From Caldimicrobium sp. (GTDB lineage Bacteria > Desulfobacterota > Thermodesulfobacteria > Thermodesulfobacteriales > Thermodesulfobacteriaceae): DNA of 64,000 nucleotides. Of the stretch, positions 39,991 to 50,192 are shown in pieces; the first letter of the stretch is position 1, and every line of letters starts with the position of its first letter. Under the pieces are notes generated by a model. The model made no database searches and had not been told where the DNA came from. It saw only the letters and a program-made list of their open reading frames with translations. The stretch lies in contig JANXDB010000020.1 in NCBI GenBank assembly GCA_025060015.1, positions 1 to 64,000 on the forward strand, given 5' to 3'. The position numbers and the translations under genes were made by a program.

Positions 39991-40230
39991 ATGCCTAGGG
40001 AAATCAAGATCTTAGGTGTAAGCTGTTCAAAGTGTGATCTCCTGTATGAAAATGTTGTAATGGCTCTGGAGGAATTAGGCTTAGATGCCAATATCATCAA
40101 AGTCAAAGATCCTCACAGGATAGCCTTAGAGGGTATTCTCATCACCCCAGGGTTGATGGTTGATGGAAAGATTATCTCACAAGGGAAGGTTCTCTCTGTG
40201 GAAGAGCTGAAAGATATTCTAAAGAGCTAA
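39991..40230 (+). CDS. Small thioredoxin/glutaredoxin-like protein
   Basis: IKILGVSCSKCDLLYENVVMALEELGLDANIIKV...GILITPGLMVDGKIISQGKVLSVEELKDIL. Confidence 0.88.
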   Translation: MPREIKILGVSCSKCDLLYENVVMALEELGLDANIIKVKDPHRIALEGILITPGLMVDGKIISQGKVLSVEELKDILKS

Positions 40231-40232
40231 GC

Positions 40233-42026
40233 TTACATCTCAACTCTTGTTAGTACTCCGTGTAATTTGGTTGTGGGTAACTCAAGAAACTTGATAAAAT
40301 GGGGACTCAAGTGTTTAATCAAACCATAGAGCTTCCACACAGGATGTCTGGTCTCAATGGTTTCTAGGCCATAGAAAATCGCCCTCTCGTCGATCCCATG
40401 CTCACGGAGGATATCCTCTATTCGCAAAGGTTCCATATATCCATAGGCTATCTCAAAAACCTTGGCACCACAACAGATCTCTTCTAAAAAACCCGTGGTA
40501 ATACCATAGGGTTCATTTTTTCTTATCAGACAGACAAAGATATTCTCTTCATAGATTATGCCGTGAAAAAACATGGTTTCCACCACATAGGGCGGGAAGG
40601 TGTAGGGATCTCTTATAAAGAAAAGAGCTGTGCCAGGTATTTTGGGATTGGTTTTATAGACTCTTTGAAATTTATGCACAAACTCCTCTCGGGTCAAGAA
40701 TTTCATGTTGTTGTAAAGGGCCTTTTGCCCCTGGGTATATAAAATGATGATCACAAAGGGAACCCCTGCCAGTATCACGGACCAAAAACCTCCCTCGAAA
40801 AACTTGTGCCAGGTTGATGTAAAGTAAAGAGCTGAAATCATGGCGGTAAATATAGATAGCAAGAGAAAAGCGATTTTTCTCTTTATGAAAAACACTGATA
40901 CTAAAAAGAGTCCTGTGATGGTCATATCTCCAGTAACTGCAAGACCATAGGCAGAGGCAAGCTTAGAGGAACTTCCAAACTGATACATTATAAAACAAAC
41001 TGCCATGTAGAAAAACCAGTTAACTGTTCCTATATAAATTTGGGCACTTAGCTCGTGGGAGGTGTATTTTACCTTTAAAATAGGTAGAATCCTTGCGGAT
41101 ATTGCTTGATAAACAATACTAAACATGGCACTGATCATGGCCTGAGATGCTATTATAGTTGCCAAAAGAGCAAGCATGAGAAAAGGAACATAGAGATATG
41201 GAATAGCTTTAAGACACATTTCAAAGAGCACATACTTTGCCTGAGGGTTCATCAACAAAAAAGCACCTTGGCCAAAGTAGTTGATAACCAGTGCAATAAA
41301 GACCAATCTCCAGGCCTGTTTTATAGGTTTTGCTCCTAGATGACCCATGTCGGCATACATGGCTTCACTTCCCGTGGCACAGAGGATTATCTCCCCAAGG
41401 ATAAGATATCCCTTCCATCCCTGCTTAAGCAGGAAATCAAGACCATATAAAGGATTAATAGCCATTAAAACCTCAGGCACCTGTGATATGTAGTAAACAC
41501 CTAGAGAAAACAGGCTCACAAACCAGAGGACCATCACCGGTCCAAAGGTCCCAGAAACTCTCTCGGTTCCCCTTGGCTGATAAGCAAAAAGTAGCGTGGC
41601 AATAAGGATACTGATTAAAACGATGTGGATTTCCTTGAGTTGAGGAAGCCCAGGAATAAGAGAAATGCCCTCAACGGCACTGAGAATACTTATAGCAGGA
41701 GTTATAACTCCATCCCCCATGAGAAGGGAGATGGCAACAAAAGAAACTAAGGTTACCAAGGATAGGCTCCTCTTTGACTTAAGAAGAGCCTTTAAGATTT
41801 CAGAGAGTATAAGGGTTCCGCCCTCTCCACGCATACTTAAACTCATGGCAAGAACTGTGTACTGAAGAGTGGGAAGAATAATCAAGGTCCAGAAGATCAA
41901 AGAAAGAACACCTAAGACATTCTCTTTAGTTACTGGCAAAAGAAGAAAGACAACGCTTAAGGTATAGATAGGGCTTGTGCCAATATCCCCAAAGACAAGC
42001 CCTATAGCCTTTACTATCCTTTGCAT
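40233..42026 (-). CDS. KUP-family potassium transporter
   Basis: GLVFGDIGTSPIYTLSVVF, MSLSMRGEGGTLILSEIL, LMGDGVITPAISILSAVEGI, ATGSEAMYADMGHLG. Confidence 0.95.
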   Translation of the reverse strand: MQRIVKAIGLVFGDIGTSPIYTLSVVFLLLPVTKENVLGVLSLIFWTLIILPTLQYTVLAMSLSMRGEGGTLILSEILKALLKSKRSLSLVTLVSFVAISLLMGDGVITPAISILSAVEGISLIPGLPQLKEIHIVLISILIATLLFAYQPRGTERVSGTFGPVMVLWFVSLFSLGVYYISQVPEVLMAINPLYGLDFLLKQGWKGYLILGEIILCATGSEAMYADMGHLGAKPIKQAWRLVFIALVINYFGQGAFLLMNPQAKYVLFEMCLKAIPYLYVPFLMLALLATIIASQAMISAMFSIVYQAISARILPILKVKYTSHELSAQIYIGTVNWFFYMAVCFIMYQFGSSSKLASAYGLAVTGDMTITGLFLVSVFFIKRKIAFLLLSIFTAMISALYFTSTWHKFFEGGFWSVILAGVPFVIIILYTQGQKALYNNMKFLTREEFVHKFQRVYKTNPKIPGTALFFIRDPYTFPPYVVETMFFHGIIYEENIFVCLIRKNEPYGITTGFLEEICCGAKVFEIAYGYMEPLRIEDILREHGIDERAIFYGLETIETRHPVWKLYGLIKHLSPHFIKFLELPTTKLHGVLTRVEM

Positions 42027-42071
42027 GCCCCAATTCTAACACTTAATTGAGGTTTTAAAAGGATTTGCAGA

Positions 42072-42791
42072 TCAACTCTGATAAAACTTTTTAGCCTCTT
42101 GAAAATCCCAAGGTCTTATTTTGATTCCATCAAAGATGATTAGGGATGTTCTCTTTTCCATTAAAATCTCAAAAGCTTTCTCAATGATCGGTCTGTGTTG
42201 ACGCATGTCCAGGCACCTTTGAAATGGCCTTAAGCTCCATAGTGTGAGCAGAAGAACCCCATCATCCTGGGAATTAAGATGAAAAATCAGATATTCTTGG
42301 GCTCTAACTGATACTAGTTCTTCAGTATATCTCTGAGCTAATCTTCCTACACCCCAAATAATTCCTCGCTGGGCAGGTGGAAAGTCTAGATAGTTTCCCT
42401 CAGGCCAGATGTAAGAGACGTATATCTGAAGATATTCCCTTCTCAGCTGTTCACTGTGATATAGAGTCTCTCCAAAGGCTTCTCCCACACCCCAAGCCAT
42501 CCCTCCTGATTCTTCGTTGAGCATCCACATTAGTCTTCTCATCAAAATTCTGGCTTTTTCTATTTCCTCTTTGGCAATCTTTGCAGAAGTGATACCAAAG
42601 GCATAGATGGCCTTCCAGCGCACTCTTTCGTCAAGATGTAAAAAGGCGGAAATAAAATGACTAATGATTTTAGTAAGAGGATAGGGCTCGATAGCTTCCT
42701 CGAGCCCCTCAAGCTCTGTATTTTCAAGAATATGCCAAATTTTTTTCTTAAGATAGATCTCCTCTTTAGGCAGAACAGAGCTCCTTAACAC
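42072..42791 (-). CDS. HEAT-like repeat protein resembling the DVU0298 family
   Basis: DERVRWKAIYAFG, MRRLMWMLNEESGGMAWGVGEAFGE, PAQRGIIWGVGRLAQ repeats. Confidence 0.65.
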   Translation of the reverse strand: MLRSSVLPKEEIYLKKKIWHILENTELEGLEEAIEPYPLTKIISHFISAFLHLDERVRWKAIYAFGITSAKIAKEEIEKARILMRRLMWMLNEESGGMAWGVGEAFGETLYHSEQLRREYLQIYVSYIWPEGNYLDFPPAQRGIIWGVGRLAQRYTEELVSVRAQEYLIFHLNSQDDGVLLLTLWSLRPFQRCLDMRQHRPIIEKAFEILMEKRTSLIIFDGIKIRPWDFQEAKKFYQS

Positions 42792-43965
42792 GCTGAGCTA
42801 CCTTTCTTCCAAGCTCTACACAGTCTGAAAGAACTTTCTCATCTGGCACATACTTTACCCTTATGCCATCGTGCACAACCTCTGCCTGAATCTCCTGCAA
42901 GTATTGATTTAATAGCTTCACCGCTTCTCCACTCCAGCCATAGGATCCAAAGGCTGCTCCTACCTTACCTCTTGGTCTAAGGCCCTTCATATAGGTCAAA
43001 AATCCTGATACTGTTGGTAGCAATCCGTTATTAAGAGTGGGGGAACCAAGGACCAACCCTCTGCTCTGAAGAACATCACTCATAAGCTCCGTCCAATCGG
43101 CAACAGAAAGCTTACAGAGTTTAACCTCTACACTCTCCTCAAAAACTCCCTCCATAACTGCGTAAGCCATCTTCTCGGTGCTTTTCCACATGGTGTCGTA
43201 TATTATCAAGACCATGGGATCACACACATAGGAACTCCATTTCTCATACAGAGCAACAATCTTATCGGGATTCTTTCTCCAAATAACACCATGATCTGGA
43301 CATATCATTTCAATCTCAAGGTTCATCTCCTTAACAGTCTGAAGCAACTTATTAACCTGTGGCGAGTATGGATATACTATGTTGGCGTAGTATTTGGCTG
43401 CTTCCTGAATAAGCTCACAGGTGTCTACATCATCATCAAATCGGCCACTTGAAGCATAATGAGCACCGAAGGCATCCTGAGATATAAGAGTCTTCTCTTC
43501 AGGAATATACGTCATCATACTATCAGGCCAGTGAATCATTGGTGTTTCAATAAATTTCAATGTTCGTTTACCAGTCCTTACCTCAAAACCCGTTTTCACC
43601 TCTTCAAAGGGAAAACTCTCCTGATGAAAATGAGCAAGGATTCCCAACCGGGCATTTCTTGTAAGAAAGATCTTCTCAGGCTTTATTGCCTGAACCACTC
43701 TCACAAAAGCTCCGGCATGATCTGGCTCGATATGGTTTATAACAAGATAGTCTATTTTCTCAGGATTTATCACCGAAGAGATCCTCTTAAGGAGCTCCTC
43801 CTCGAAACCATGTTTAACCGTATCAAAGAGGGTAATCTTCTCATCCAAGAGTAGAAAGGCATTGTAGGTAGTTCCTCTGACGGTGGAATAACCATGGAAA
43901 TTCCTCACATTCCAGTCTATGGCACCCACCCAGAACAAATCTTCTCTCACTTTCACTGCTTTCAT
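42766..43965 (-). CDS. A-type flavoprotein / flavodiiron oxygen reductase
   Basis: Diiron-site metallo-beta-lactamase fold (NHIEPDHAGAF...DSMMTYIPEEKTLISQDAFGAH...CPDHGVIWR) plus a flavodoxin domain (LIIYDTMWKSTEKMA). Confidence 0.95.
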   Translation of the reverse strand: MKAVKVREDLFWVGAIDWNVRNFHGYSTVRGTTYNAFLLLDEKITLFDTVKHGFEEELLKRISSVINPEKIDYLVINHIEPDHAGAFVRVVQAIKPEKIFLTRNARLGILAHFHQESFPFEEVKTGFEVRTGKRTLKFIETPMIHWPDSMMTYIPEEKTLISQDAFGAHYASSGRFDDDVDTCELIQEAAKYYANIVYPYSPQVNKLLQTVKEMNLEIEMICPDHGVIWRKNPDKIVALYEKWSSYVCDPMVLIIYDTMWKSTEKMAYAVMEGVFEESVEVKLCKLSVADWTELMSDVLQSRGLVLGSPTLNNGLLPTVSGFLTYMKGLRPRGKVGAAFGSYGWSGEAVKLLNQYLQEIQAEVVHDGIRVKYVPDEKVLSDCVELGRKVAQRVKELCSA

Positions 43966-43996
43966 CGTCTAACCCCCTCCTACACTAAGATTAATC

Positions 43997-44347
43997 TTAA
44001 AAGGTTATGACCTGATACCCCTCTTTCAAAAATCTTGCCATACCTGCGTGATTTGCCATATCATCGAGTATTTTCAAACCCTTACTTAAGGCAACCTCGT
44101 AAGTTCCGAATTTCTGTGAACAGGCCTTACATACGCCCTCCATCAGTCCCTTTTCCAGAATCCTATTATATAGATTGGACAATGAACTTTCATCGTTGTA
44201 TAAATCGGGAATCAACTTTACTGATTCACTCTCTAAAATCACTTTAACTATCATACCTTTATCTGCTATGTCCAGGGCATTCAGTAATACATGGATAAAA
44301 CACATAGAATCATTCCTAAAGGCAAAGAGAACATATTTGTTAGACAT
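43997..44347 (-). CDS. DsrE-family protein
   Basis: YVLFAFRNDSMCFIHVLLNALDIADKGMIVKVILESESVKLI...GLMEGVCKACSQKFG. Confidence 0.75.
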   Translation of the reverse strand: MSNKYVLFAFRNDSMCFIHVLLNALDIADKGMIVKVILESESVKLIPDLYNDESSLSNLYNRILEKGLMEGVCKACSQKFGTYEVALSKGLKILDDMANHAGMARFLKEGYQVITF

Positions 44348-44385
44348 AGACCACCTCGAAAAAAAAGATAGATCGATAGATTTGA

Positions 44386-44547
44386 TTAATCTTCTGGGCT
44401 AAAATCGTCCTTTGAAGCCCCGCATACTGGACAGGTCCAGTTATCGGGAAGCTTCTCAAAGGGTGTCCCTGGAGGAATATTCTGGCTTGGGTCTCCTGTT
44501 TCTGGATCATACACGTATCCGCAAACATTACATTTGTATCTTTTCAT
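44386..44547 (-). CDS. Rubredoxin (53 aa; missed by the ORF track)
   Basis: [53 protein letters not shown], two CPxCG-type knuckles. Confidence 0.97.
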   Translation of the reverse strand: MKRYKCNVCGYVYDPETGDPSQNIPPGTPFEKLPDNWTCPVCGASKDDFSPED

Positions 44548-44591
44548 TTTAGTCCTCCTTTATTGATGTTTTTTTAATTCTTGTTAGAAAT

Positions 44592-44993
44592 TTACTTCGA
44601 TGGCTCACAAACCTGAGCTCCCTCCCAGTAGGCATGTAGATTACACCACTCTTTAGCAAGGACTTTGTTAGCCTGAACTCTAAACTCCGCAGCTGGCTCA
44701 TCCCCAGGCTTCAAAAATTTTATATAAACCCTATTATCATCGGTGTGTAACTCAATCCACTCAATGTAATGCTCTTCCGTCATTGCATGGGGTGAGCTTC
44801 CAACTTTTACCTTATAAACATCTCCATGTTTTTCAATAACAGGCACATGCTTTTCAACCGATGCATCCACAGTGCCTGGTTTTTGAAGTTCCATGGGTTT
44901 ATTACAACATACAAGAGCCCCCATTCCACCATGCATGACCAAAACGATGTTTCCACAGATCTGACACTTGTAAAGTTCTAATCTCTCTGCCAT
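44592..44993 (-). CDS. Desulfoferrodoxin / superoxide reductase
   Basis: [28 protein letters not shown] and [11 protein letters not shown]...[19 protein letters not shown]...CNLHAYWEG. Confidence 0.96.
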   Translation of the reverse strand: MAERLELYKCQICGNIVLVMHGGMGALVCCNKPMELQKPGTVDASVEKHVPVIEKHGDVYKVKVGSSPHAMTEEHYIEWIELHTDDNRVYIKFLKPGDEPAAEFRVQANKVLAKEWCNLHAYWEGAQVCEPSK

Positions 44994-45076
44994 AATACAC
45001 CCCCTAAAAGATATTTTTAATTTAAAACTAATCTTATTACCAAATTTTTCAAGTTATCTCTTAAAAAAATAACAAT

Positions 45077-45493
45077 TTATAAAGATCTATAGATCGCCTT
45101 CAATTCTGATAGAACCTCTCTGATGATCTTTCGCCATTTTTCCTCCTTTTTGGGAATCTCAGATGGTTTTTTATGAGAATATCTCTTTTTTATTTCAAAT
45201 TCTGGAAAGAGTGATAGGCCCTCTTCTCTTGTCTCTGATGAAGGCCTTTCTTGAGTGAGAATCTTTTTTCTTATGCCGTCTAAGGAGTAGCCTTCCTCCA
45301 GTAATCTCTTGATTTGATAGAGTAGTTTTAATTGTTCTTTCTTATAGAAATTTCTCTTGGCTATTTTGTGAGGTTTTATCTCGGGAAAGCGTTTTTCCCA
45401 GTAGTCAAGAATATGGGGTTTGATTTGCAAGATCCTACAAACCTCTCTGACACTGAGAAATAGTGGGTCATGTTTTTTATTCTCCCGCTTCAT
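45077..45493 (-). CDS. MerR-family regulator
   Basis: LSVREVCRILQIKPHILDYWEKRFPEIKPHKIAKRNFYKKEQLKLLYQIKRLLEEGYSLDGIRK. Confidence 0.88.
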   Translation of the reverse strand: MKRENKKHDPLFLSVREVCRILQIKPHILDYWEKRFPEIKPHKIAKRNFYKKEQLKLLYQIKRLLEEGYSLDGIRKKILTQERPSSETREEGLSLFPEFEIKKRYSHKKPSEIPKKEEKWRKIIREVLSELKAIYRSL

Positions 45494-45773
45494 TATGTAG
45501 CTCTCTCCGTAGCGAAGGAGAAAGATTAAACTGAACCTTTTTAAAGGAGGGTATTATCACCTCTTCTCCGGTCTTTAGATTTCTTCCCTTTCTTGGACGG
45601 GTTTTTTTCAGTTCAAAAATTCCAAAATTAGAGATCTTGACCTTTTCACCAAGGTCGAGGGCATTTTTCATCTCTTCCATCAGGGAATCAATGATCTGAT
45701 TGAGCAAACTTTGAGAAAGACCACTTCTTTTCTGAAGTTCTCTAAGAATCTCTCTTTTAGTAAGTTTCTTCAT
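45477..45773 (-). CDS. HU/IHF-family DNA-binding protein (track start 45815; likely start MKKLTKRE at 45773)
   Basis: LTKREILRELQKRSGLSQSLLNQIIDSLMEEMKNALDLGEKVKISNFGIFELKKTRPRKGRNLKTGEEV; located between pheT and merR. Confidence 0.93.
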   Translation of the reverse strand: MKKLTKREILRELQKRSGLSQSLLNQIIDSLMEEMKNALDLGEKVKISNFGIFELKKTRPRKGRNLKTGEEVIIPSFKKVQFNLSPSLRRELHNEAGE

Positions 45774-45786
45774 TAACTTTGTTATG

Positions 45787-48186
45787 TTATCTAGGCTTTG
45801 CCCTAAAGTGATCAAAAAGCCCTTTTGCTATATCTTCGTGGATCTTCTCAACTTCTTCATCCCTCAGGGTATGATCCTCTGCTCTATACCAAAATCTGAG
45901 ACTGATACTCTTATGTCCCTGTGGAATGGGTTCTCCTTCGTAGAGGGCAACAAGGTCAACCTTTTCTAAATAGGGTAACTTAAGATTTAGAAGAAACTTT
46001 TCTATGGCCTCAAAGGGGATATTCTTCTCCATCACACAGGTTATGTCTCTAAAAGTGGAGGGATATTTGGGAGGTTTATTAACGGTGATGTTTTTCTGAG
46101 CTCTAAAATAAGGTTCAACAAGGACCTCAAGGTCGAGCTCTGCAACAAAGAGGGGCTCCTTCAAATCAAAGTCTTCAATTATGAGCTTTTTCATTGCACC
46201 GGCATAGCCTACCCTCTTGCCCTCAAGATAGATATCAAAGGATTGCCCTGCCTTTAAAAAGGGCTCTTCTGACCCAGGCCTCAACTGGAGAGGAAGCTTC
46301 ATGGCTAAAGACATAGCTTCAAGCACCCCTTTGAGATCAAAGAGATCAAGTGGTCTCTTTTTCCCCTCCCAAGGGGTCTTTACCATATCTCCCATAAGTA
46401 AAAGGCCCAAGAACTCTCTCTCCTCTGCCAGATCCTTTGCTGGATAAAAAACTTTTCCAACTTCGAAGATTCGTAAATTCTCTACTTCTCTATGGATGTT
46501 AAACCTTGCTGTTTCAAGAAGCCCTGGCAAAAGGGTCGTTCTCATAACTGAGAGAGAATGTGAAATGGGGTTGGTAAGTCTTATGACATCTAGCCGTCTG
46601 TCAGTGGGATTTAAGTTAAGAGCCTCTATGCTCCCAGGATTGATAAAACTGTAATTTATCGTTTCATAAAATCCAAAGGCTCTAAGGATCTCCTTTACTT
46701 TCTTATTAAAAATCAAATCAGACCTTGGCCTTGCAGAAAAGATTGTGGCCTTTGGAAAGGTTGTGGGAATTTGATCATAACCATATAGTCTAGCAATTTC
46801 CTCAACTAAATCCTCTGGCAAGGAGAGATCTTGCCTATAGGAGAAAGGCCTAATACTATAAGCTTCACCCTCACACTTAACCTCACCGAGTTTGAAAAGA
46901 AAACTATCGATCTTTTCTCTCCCAAGCTCAAAACCAAGGATTTTATGGATCTTTCTTAAGTTGATATCTATGGAAGGAGGTTGATAAGGACAGGGATATT
47001 GATCTACAATTTCTGATACTTCGATGTTAGGCATTAGGGCCAGGATGAGTTCAGTTGCCCTCTTTAGAGCCAGTGGTATTCCCTCAGGATCTACCTTTCT
47101 TTCAAAACGGTAACTACTCTCTGTGGTGATGCGGTGTCTTTGGCCTGAAAGTCTGATCCTTTTGGGATTGAACCAAGCGGATTCAAGGAATATCTCCTCA
47201 GTGCTTTCACTTACTCCAGAGGACTCTCCTCCCATAATACCGGCTAAAACCAAGGCTTCCTCTCTATCAGCTATGACCAGATCCTTCTCATGTAACTCTA
47301 TTTCCCTTCCATCAAGAAGAGTCAACTTCTCTTGGGGGTTTGCCCTTCTTATGAGAATTTCTCCACCTCTAATCTTGTTCCAGTCAAAGGCATGTAGTGG
47401 CTGTCCAAGCTCTAAAAGCACATAATTGGTAATGTCTACTATGTTATTAATTGGTCTTTGTCCACAGAGGAAAAGCCTCTTTAGAACAAAAAATGGGCTT
47501 TCGCCGACCTTAACCCCCCTTAGATATCTTCCGGCATATCTGTAACAACCATCGGTGTCCTGAATTTCAATTCTTCCGGGATAGGAAATAAGGGGCAATT
47601 TCTCCTTATCAAGAGACAGAACCTTTAGATCCCAACCTGTGATCAGATGAAGTTCTCTTGTTATTCCGTATATGGAAAGAAGATCGCCTCTGTTGGGAGT
47701 TATGGCAACCTCCAACACAGGCTCCTTGATCTGCAGAAGATCGTAAATAGATTTTCCAATCTCTGTCTCTTCGCTGAAGATCAGGAGACGGTCTTTGATC
47801 TCGGAAACCCCAGCCTCAAAAGGTGAGACAAAGCTTCCCTTTGACTCATAACCCTTTACCACCTTTGTCTCAATACGCCTATGATCAAAGGTCATAGAAC
47901 CCGGCTTAGCAAAGGCAACTACTTGGCCACTTTTTACCTGATCGATTGCTGTGGTTAAAACTGTGTATACCTCCTTTCCATCGGTGACCTTACAGAGACA
48001 GACTTCTCTGAGATCCTCTGGCCTTAAAACCTCTAAGATCTTTACCGATACTATCTCACCTAATTTGCGATAGGGATCAAAGATCTCTTCTACTTCATGC
48101 CCGGCTAGGGTGAGAATTTCTGCGATCTTTTCAGGAGTGTCCCTGAGATCGATAAATTCTGCTAACCATGTTATTGGGACCCTCAA
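45787..48186 (-). CDS. pheT: Phenylalanyl-tRNA synthetase beta subunit
   Basis: MRVPITWLAEFIDL, NRGDLLSIYGITREL, ITNYVLLELGQPLHAFD, C-terminal ferredoxin-fold anticodon-binding domain. Confidence 0.97.
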   Translation of the reverse strand: MRVPITWLAEFIDLRDTPEKIAEILTLAGHEVEEIFDPYRKLGEIVSVKILEVLRPEDLREVCLCKVTDGKEVYTVLTTAIDQVKSGQVVAFAKPGSMTFDHRRIETKVVKGYESKGSFVSPFEAGVSEIKDRLLIFSEETEIGKSIYDLLQIKEPVLEVAITPNRGDLLSIYGITRELHLITGWDLKVLSLDKEKLPLISYPGRIEIQDTDGCYRYAGRYLRGVKVGESPFFVLKRLFLCGQRPINNIVDITNYVLLELGQPLHAFDWNKIRGGEILIRRANPQEKLTLLDGREIELHEKDLVIADREEALVLAGIMGGESSGVSESTEEIFLESAWFNPKRIRLSGQRHRITTESSYRFERKVDPEGIPLALKRATELILALMPNIEVSEIVDQYPCPYQPPSIDINLRKIHKILGFELGREKIDSFLFKLGEVKCEGEAYSIRPFSYRQDLSLPEDLVEEIARLYGYDQIPTTFPKATIFSARPRSDLIFNKKVKEILRAFGFYETINYSFINPGSIEALNLNPTDRRLDVIRLTNPISHSLSVMRTTLLPGLLETARFNIHREVENLRIFEVGKVFYPAKDLAEEREFLGLLLMGDMVKTPWEGKKRPLDLFDLKGVLEAMSLAMKLPLQLRPGSEEPFLKAGQSFDIYLEGKRVGYAGAMKKLIIEDFDLKEPLFVAELDLEVLVEPYFRAQKNITVNKPPKYPSTFRDITCVMEKNIPFEAIEKFLLNLKLPYLEKVDLVALYEGEPIPQGHKSISLRFWYRAEDHTLRDEEVEKIHEDIAKGLFDHFRAKPR

Positions 48187-48195
48187 AGCTCTCCC

Positions 48196-49209
48196 CTATT
48201 TAAAGGACTCTAAAAAATAGAGATGATTTTCGAAAAAGAGCCTTATATCATCTATTCCGTACTTAAGCATGGCTATTCGCTCCACACCAAGGCCGAAGGC
48301 AAAGCCTTGCCACTGCTCAGGATCGTAATTCACAGCCCTTAAGACCTCGGGATGAACCATTCCCGCTCCAAGGATCTCGATCCATCCAGTATTGCTGCAA
48401 ACTCTACATCCTTCTCCCCCACATATAACACAGCCTATATCCATCTCTAGACTGGGCTCTGTGAAGGGGAAATAGCTTGGTCTGAATCTAAGCCTTGTCC
48501 CCTCTCCAAAGACCTCTCTTGCAAAATAGGATAAAACGCCCTTAAGATCAGAGAAACTCACCTCTCTATCAACCATAAGCCCTTCTACCTGATGAAACAT
48601 TGGAGAGTGTCGAACATCGGCATCACAACGATAGACCTTACCAGGAGCTATAATTCTTAAGGGTGGTTTTCTTGCAAGCATAGCCCTTATTTGAATAGGA
48701 GAGGTGTGGGTCCTCAACAAAGCTCCACTTTGGAGATAAAAGGTTGCCTGCATGTCTCGTGCAGGGTGCCATTCTGGTATGTTAAGGGCAGTAAAGTTGT
48801 AATACTCCGATTCAATTTCTGGTCCAGTGACTACCTCAAAACCTAAAGGAGTGAAAACTTCACAAAGCTCGTCGATGACCTTTGCCAGAGGATGAACCCC
48901 ACCGTATAGGGGCCTCCTACCAGGTAAAGTTATGTCTATGTCAAGGGGTTTATCTTCCTCTAAGAATAACAACTCTCTCTTTTTACTTTCAAGTTCGTCC
49001 TCTAAGTATTGCCTTAACTGATTTAGTTCAGCACCTGTCTTTTTTCTCTCCTCTAGGGGTAGACCTTTGATCTCTCTTAAAGCCTGAGTGATAGAGCCCT
49101 TTTTTCCTAAGAATTTAACTTTGAAATTTTCTAAATCCGAGAGGGATCTAAGAGCCCTAAGTTCCCTTAGGGCCTCGTCCTTTATTCTCTGAATCTCTTC
49201 AATTTTCAT
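48196..49209 (-). CDS. pheS: Phenylalanyl-tRNA synthetase alpha subunit
   Basis: LPGRRPLYGGVHPLAKVIDEL, GPEIESEYYNFTALNIPEWHPARDMQ, LLRTHTSPIQIRAM. Confidence 0.97.
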   Translation of the reverse strand: MKIEEIQRIKDEALRELRALRSLSDLENFKVKFLGKKGSITQALREIKGLPLEERKKTGAELNQLRQYLEDELESKKRELLFLEEDKPLDIDITLPGRRPLYGGVHPLAKVIDELCEVFTPLGFEVVTGPEIESEYYNFTALNIPEWHPARDMQATFYLQSGALLRTHTSPIQIRAMLARKPPLRIIAPGKVYRCDADVRHSPMFHQVEGLMVDREVSFSDLKGVLSYFAREVFGEGTRLRFRPSYFPFTEPSLEMDIGCVICGGEGCRVCSNTGWIEILGAGMVHPEVLRAVNYDPEQWQGFAFGLGVERIAMLKYGIDDIRLFFENHLYFLESFK

Positions 49210-49218
49210 GCTTGTAGA

Positions 49219-49575
49219 TCAGTGCAAATTGCCTTTGGCTACATCAACGAGTTTTCCAAAGGTTTCAGGTTCATTGACTGCCAAATAGGCCAAAACCTTT
49301 CTATCCAGTTCAACCCCTGCTTTTCTTAAGCCACCCATGAATCTGCTGTAGTTGAGACCATGAAGTCTTGCAGCGGCATTGATCCTTATTTGCCAAAGCT
49401 TTCTGAATTCTCTCTTTTTGGTACGCCTATCTCTGTATGCATAGACAAGGGCCCTCTCTACAGTCTCCTTAGCTCTTCTGAATATGTTTTTCCTCTGTCC
49501 CCAATATCCCTTAGCCAATTTTAGTAATTTCTTATGTCTCCTTCTGGTTTTGTAACCTCCCTTTGTCCTTGGCAT
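49219..49575 (-). CDS. rplT: 50S ribosomal protein L20
   Basis: [66 protein letters not shown]. Confidence 0.97.
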   Translation of the reverse strand: MPRTKGGYKTRRRHKKLLKLAKGYWGQRKNIFRRAKETVERALVYAYRDRRTKKREFRKLWQIRINAAARLHGLNYSRFMGGLRKAGVELDRKVLAYLAVNEPETFGKLVDVAKGNLH

Positions 49576-49610
49576 GGATCTAACCTCCCTTAGAAAATTC
49601 TAAACAAATT

Positions 49611-49811
49611 TTATAGCTTATCTGCCAGGGCTTTTTCAAGATGGGGATAATAACCCTTAAAAAGCTCTTTGTATTTGCTTAGAGTTCTCTTGGTCTTTGA
49701 ACTTTTCTTCCTGAGGAGATGCCTCTTTCCACTGGTCTTGTGCATAATTTTACCGGTAGCTGTGACTTTAAACCTCTTTGCAGCACTTCTATTGGTCTTC
49801 ATTTTGGGCAT
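49611..49811 (-). CDS. rpmI: 50S ribosomal protein L35
   Basis: [45 protein letters not shown]. Confidence 0.97.
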   Translation of the reverse strand: MPKMKTNRSAAKRFKVTATGKIMHKTSGKRHLLRKKSSKTKRTLSKYKELFKGYYPHLEKALADKL

Positions 49812-50023
49812 GCTCTCACACCTCTCAGTTTTTTTAGAATTCTCCTAAATTTAATCCTACTTTATATAAAAACAAGCCCCCAAGAAATACCCATGCTAAG
49901 AGAGTTTTTCAAGTTGAGAAAAAATACAATAACCGCAGACTATAACGCTGAAGCTGATTTTTGACTTTCAAATTATCCCTAAGCATAAACCAATTTACTT
50001 CGCTTTCCCAATATGGAAGCCCC

Positions 50024-50048
50024 TTTTCGCACCTGTCAGGTGCGAAAA
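50024..50048. repeat. Perfect 11-bp inverted repeat with 3-nt loop
   Basis: TTTTCGCACCT-GTC-AGGTGCGAAAA in the gap between divergent rpmI and rpsP. Confidence 0.9.
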
Positions 50049-50127
50049 TAAGTCCTATTTTTTAATTAAAGAGCCCTCTTGCTGGTTTACCCGGTCTTCA
50101 TAGACAAACACCTCTCTATGTCTGGGA

Positions 50128-50155
50128 TTGTAAATTTTGAAAAGAGAGTTATAAT
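50128..50155 (+). promoter_or_regulatory. Predicted rpsP promoter
   Basis: TTGTAA (50128-50133), 16-bp spacer, TATAAT (50150-50155). Confidence 0.6.
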
Positions 50156-50192
50156 GTAACTTTAAATTTTCTCTCTAAAGGAGGGTAAAAAG

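Noticed and set aside
40233-42026. KUP transporter considered as part of an accessory system with the neighbouring permease
   Set aside because: Convergent orientation and unrelated function; simple adjacency.
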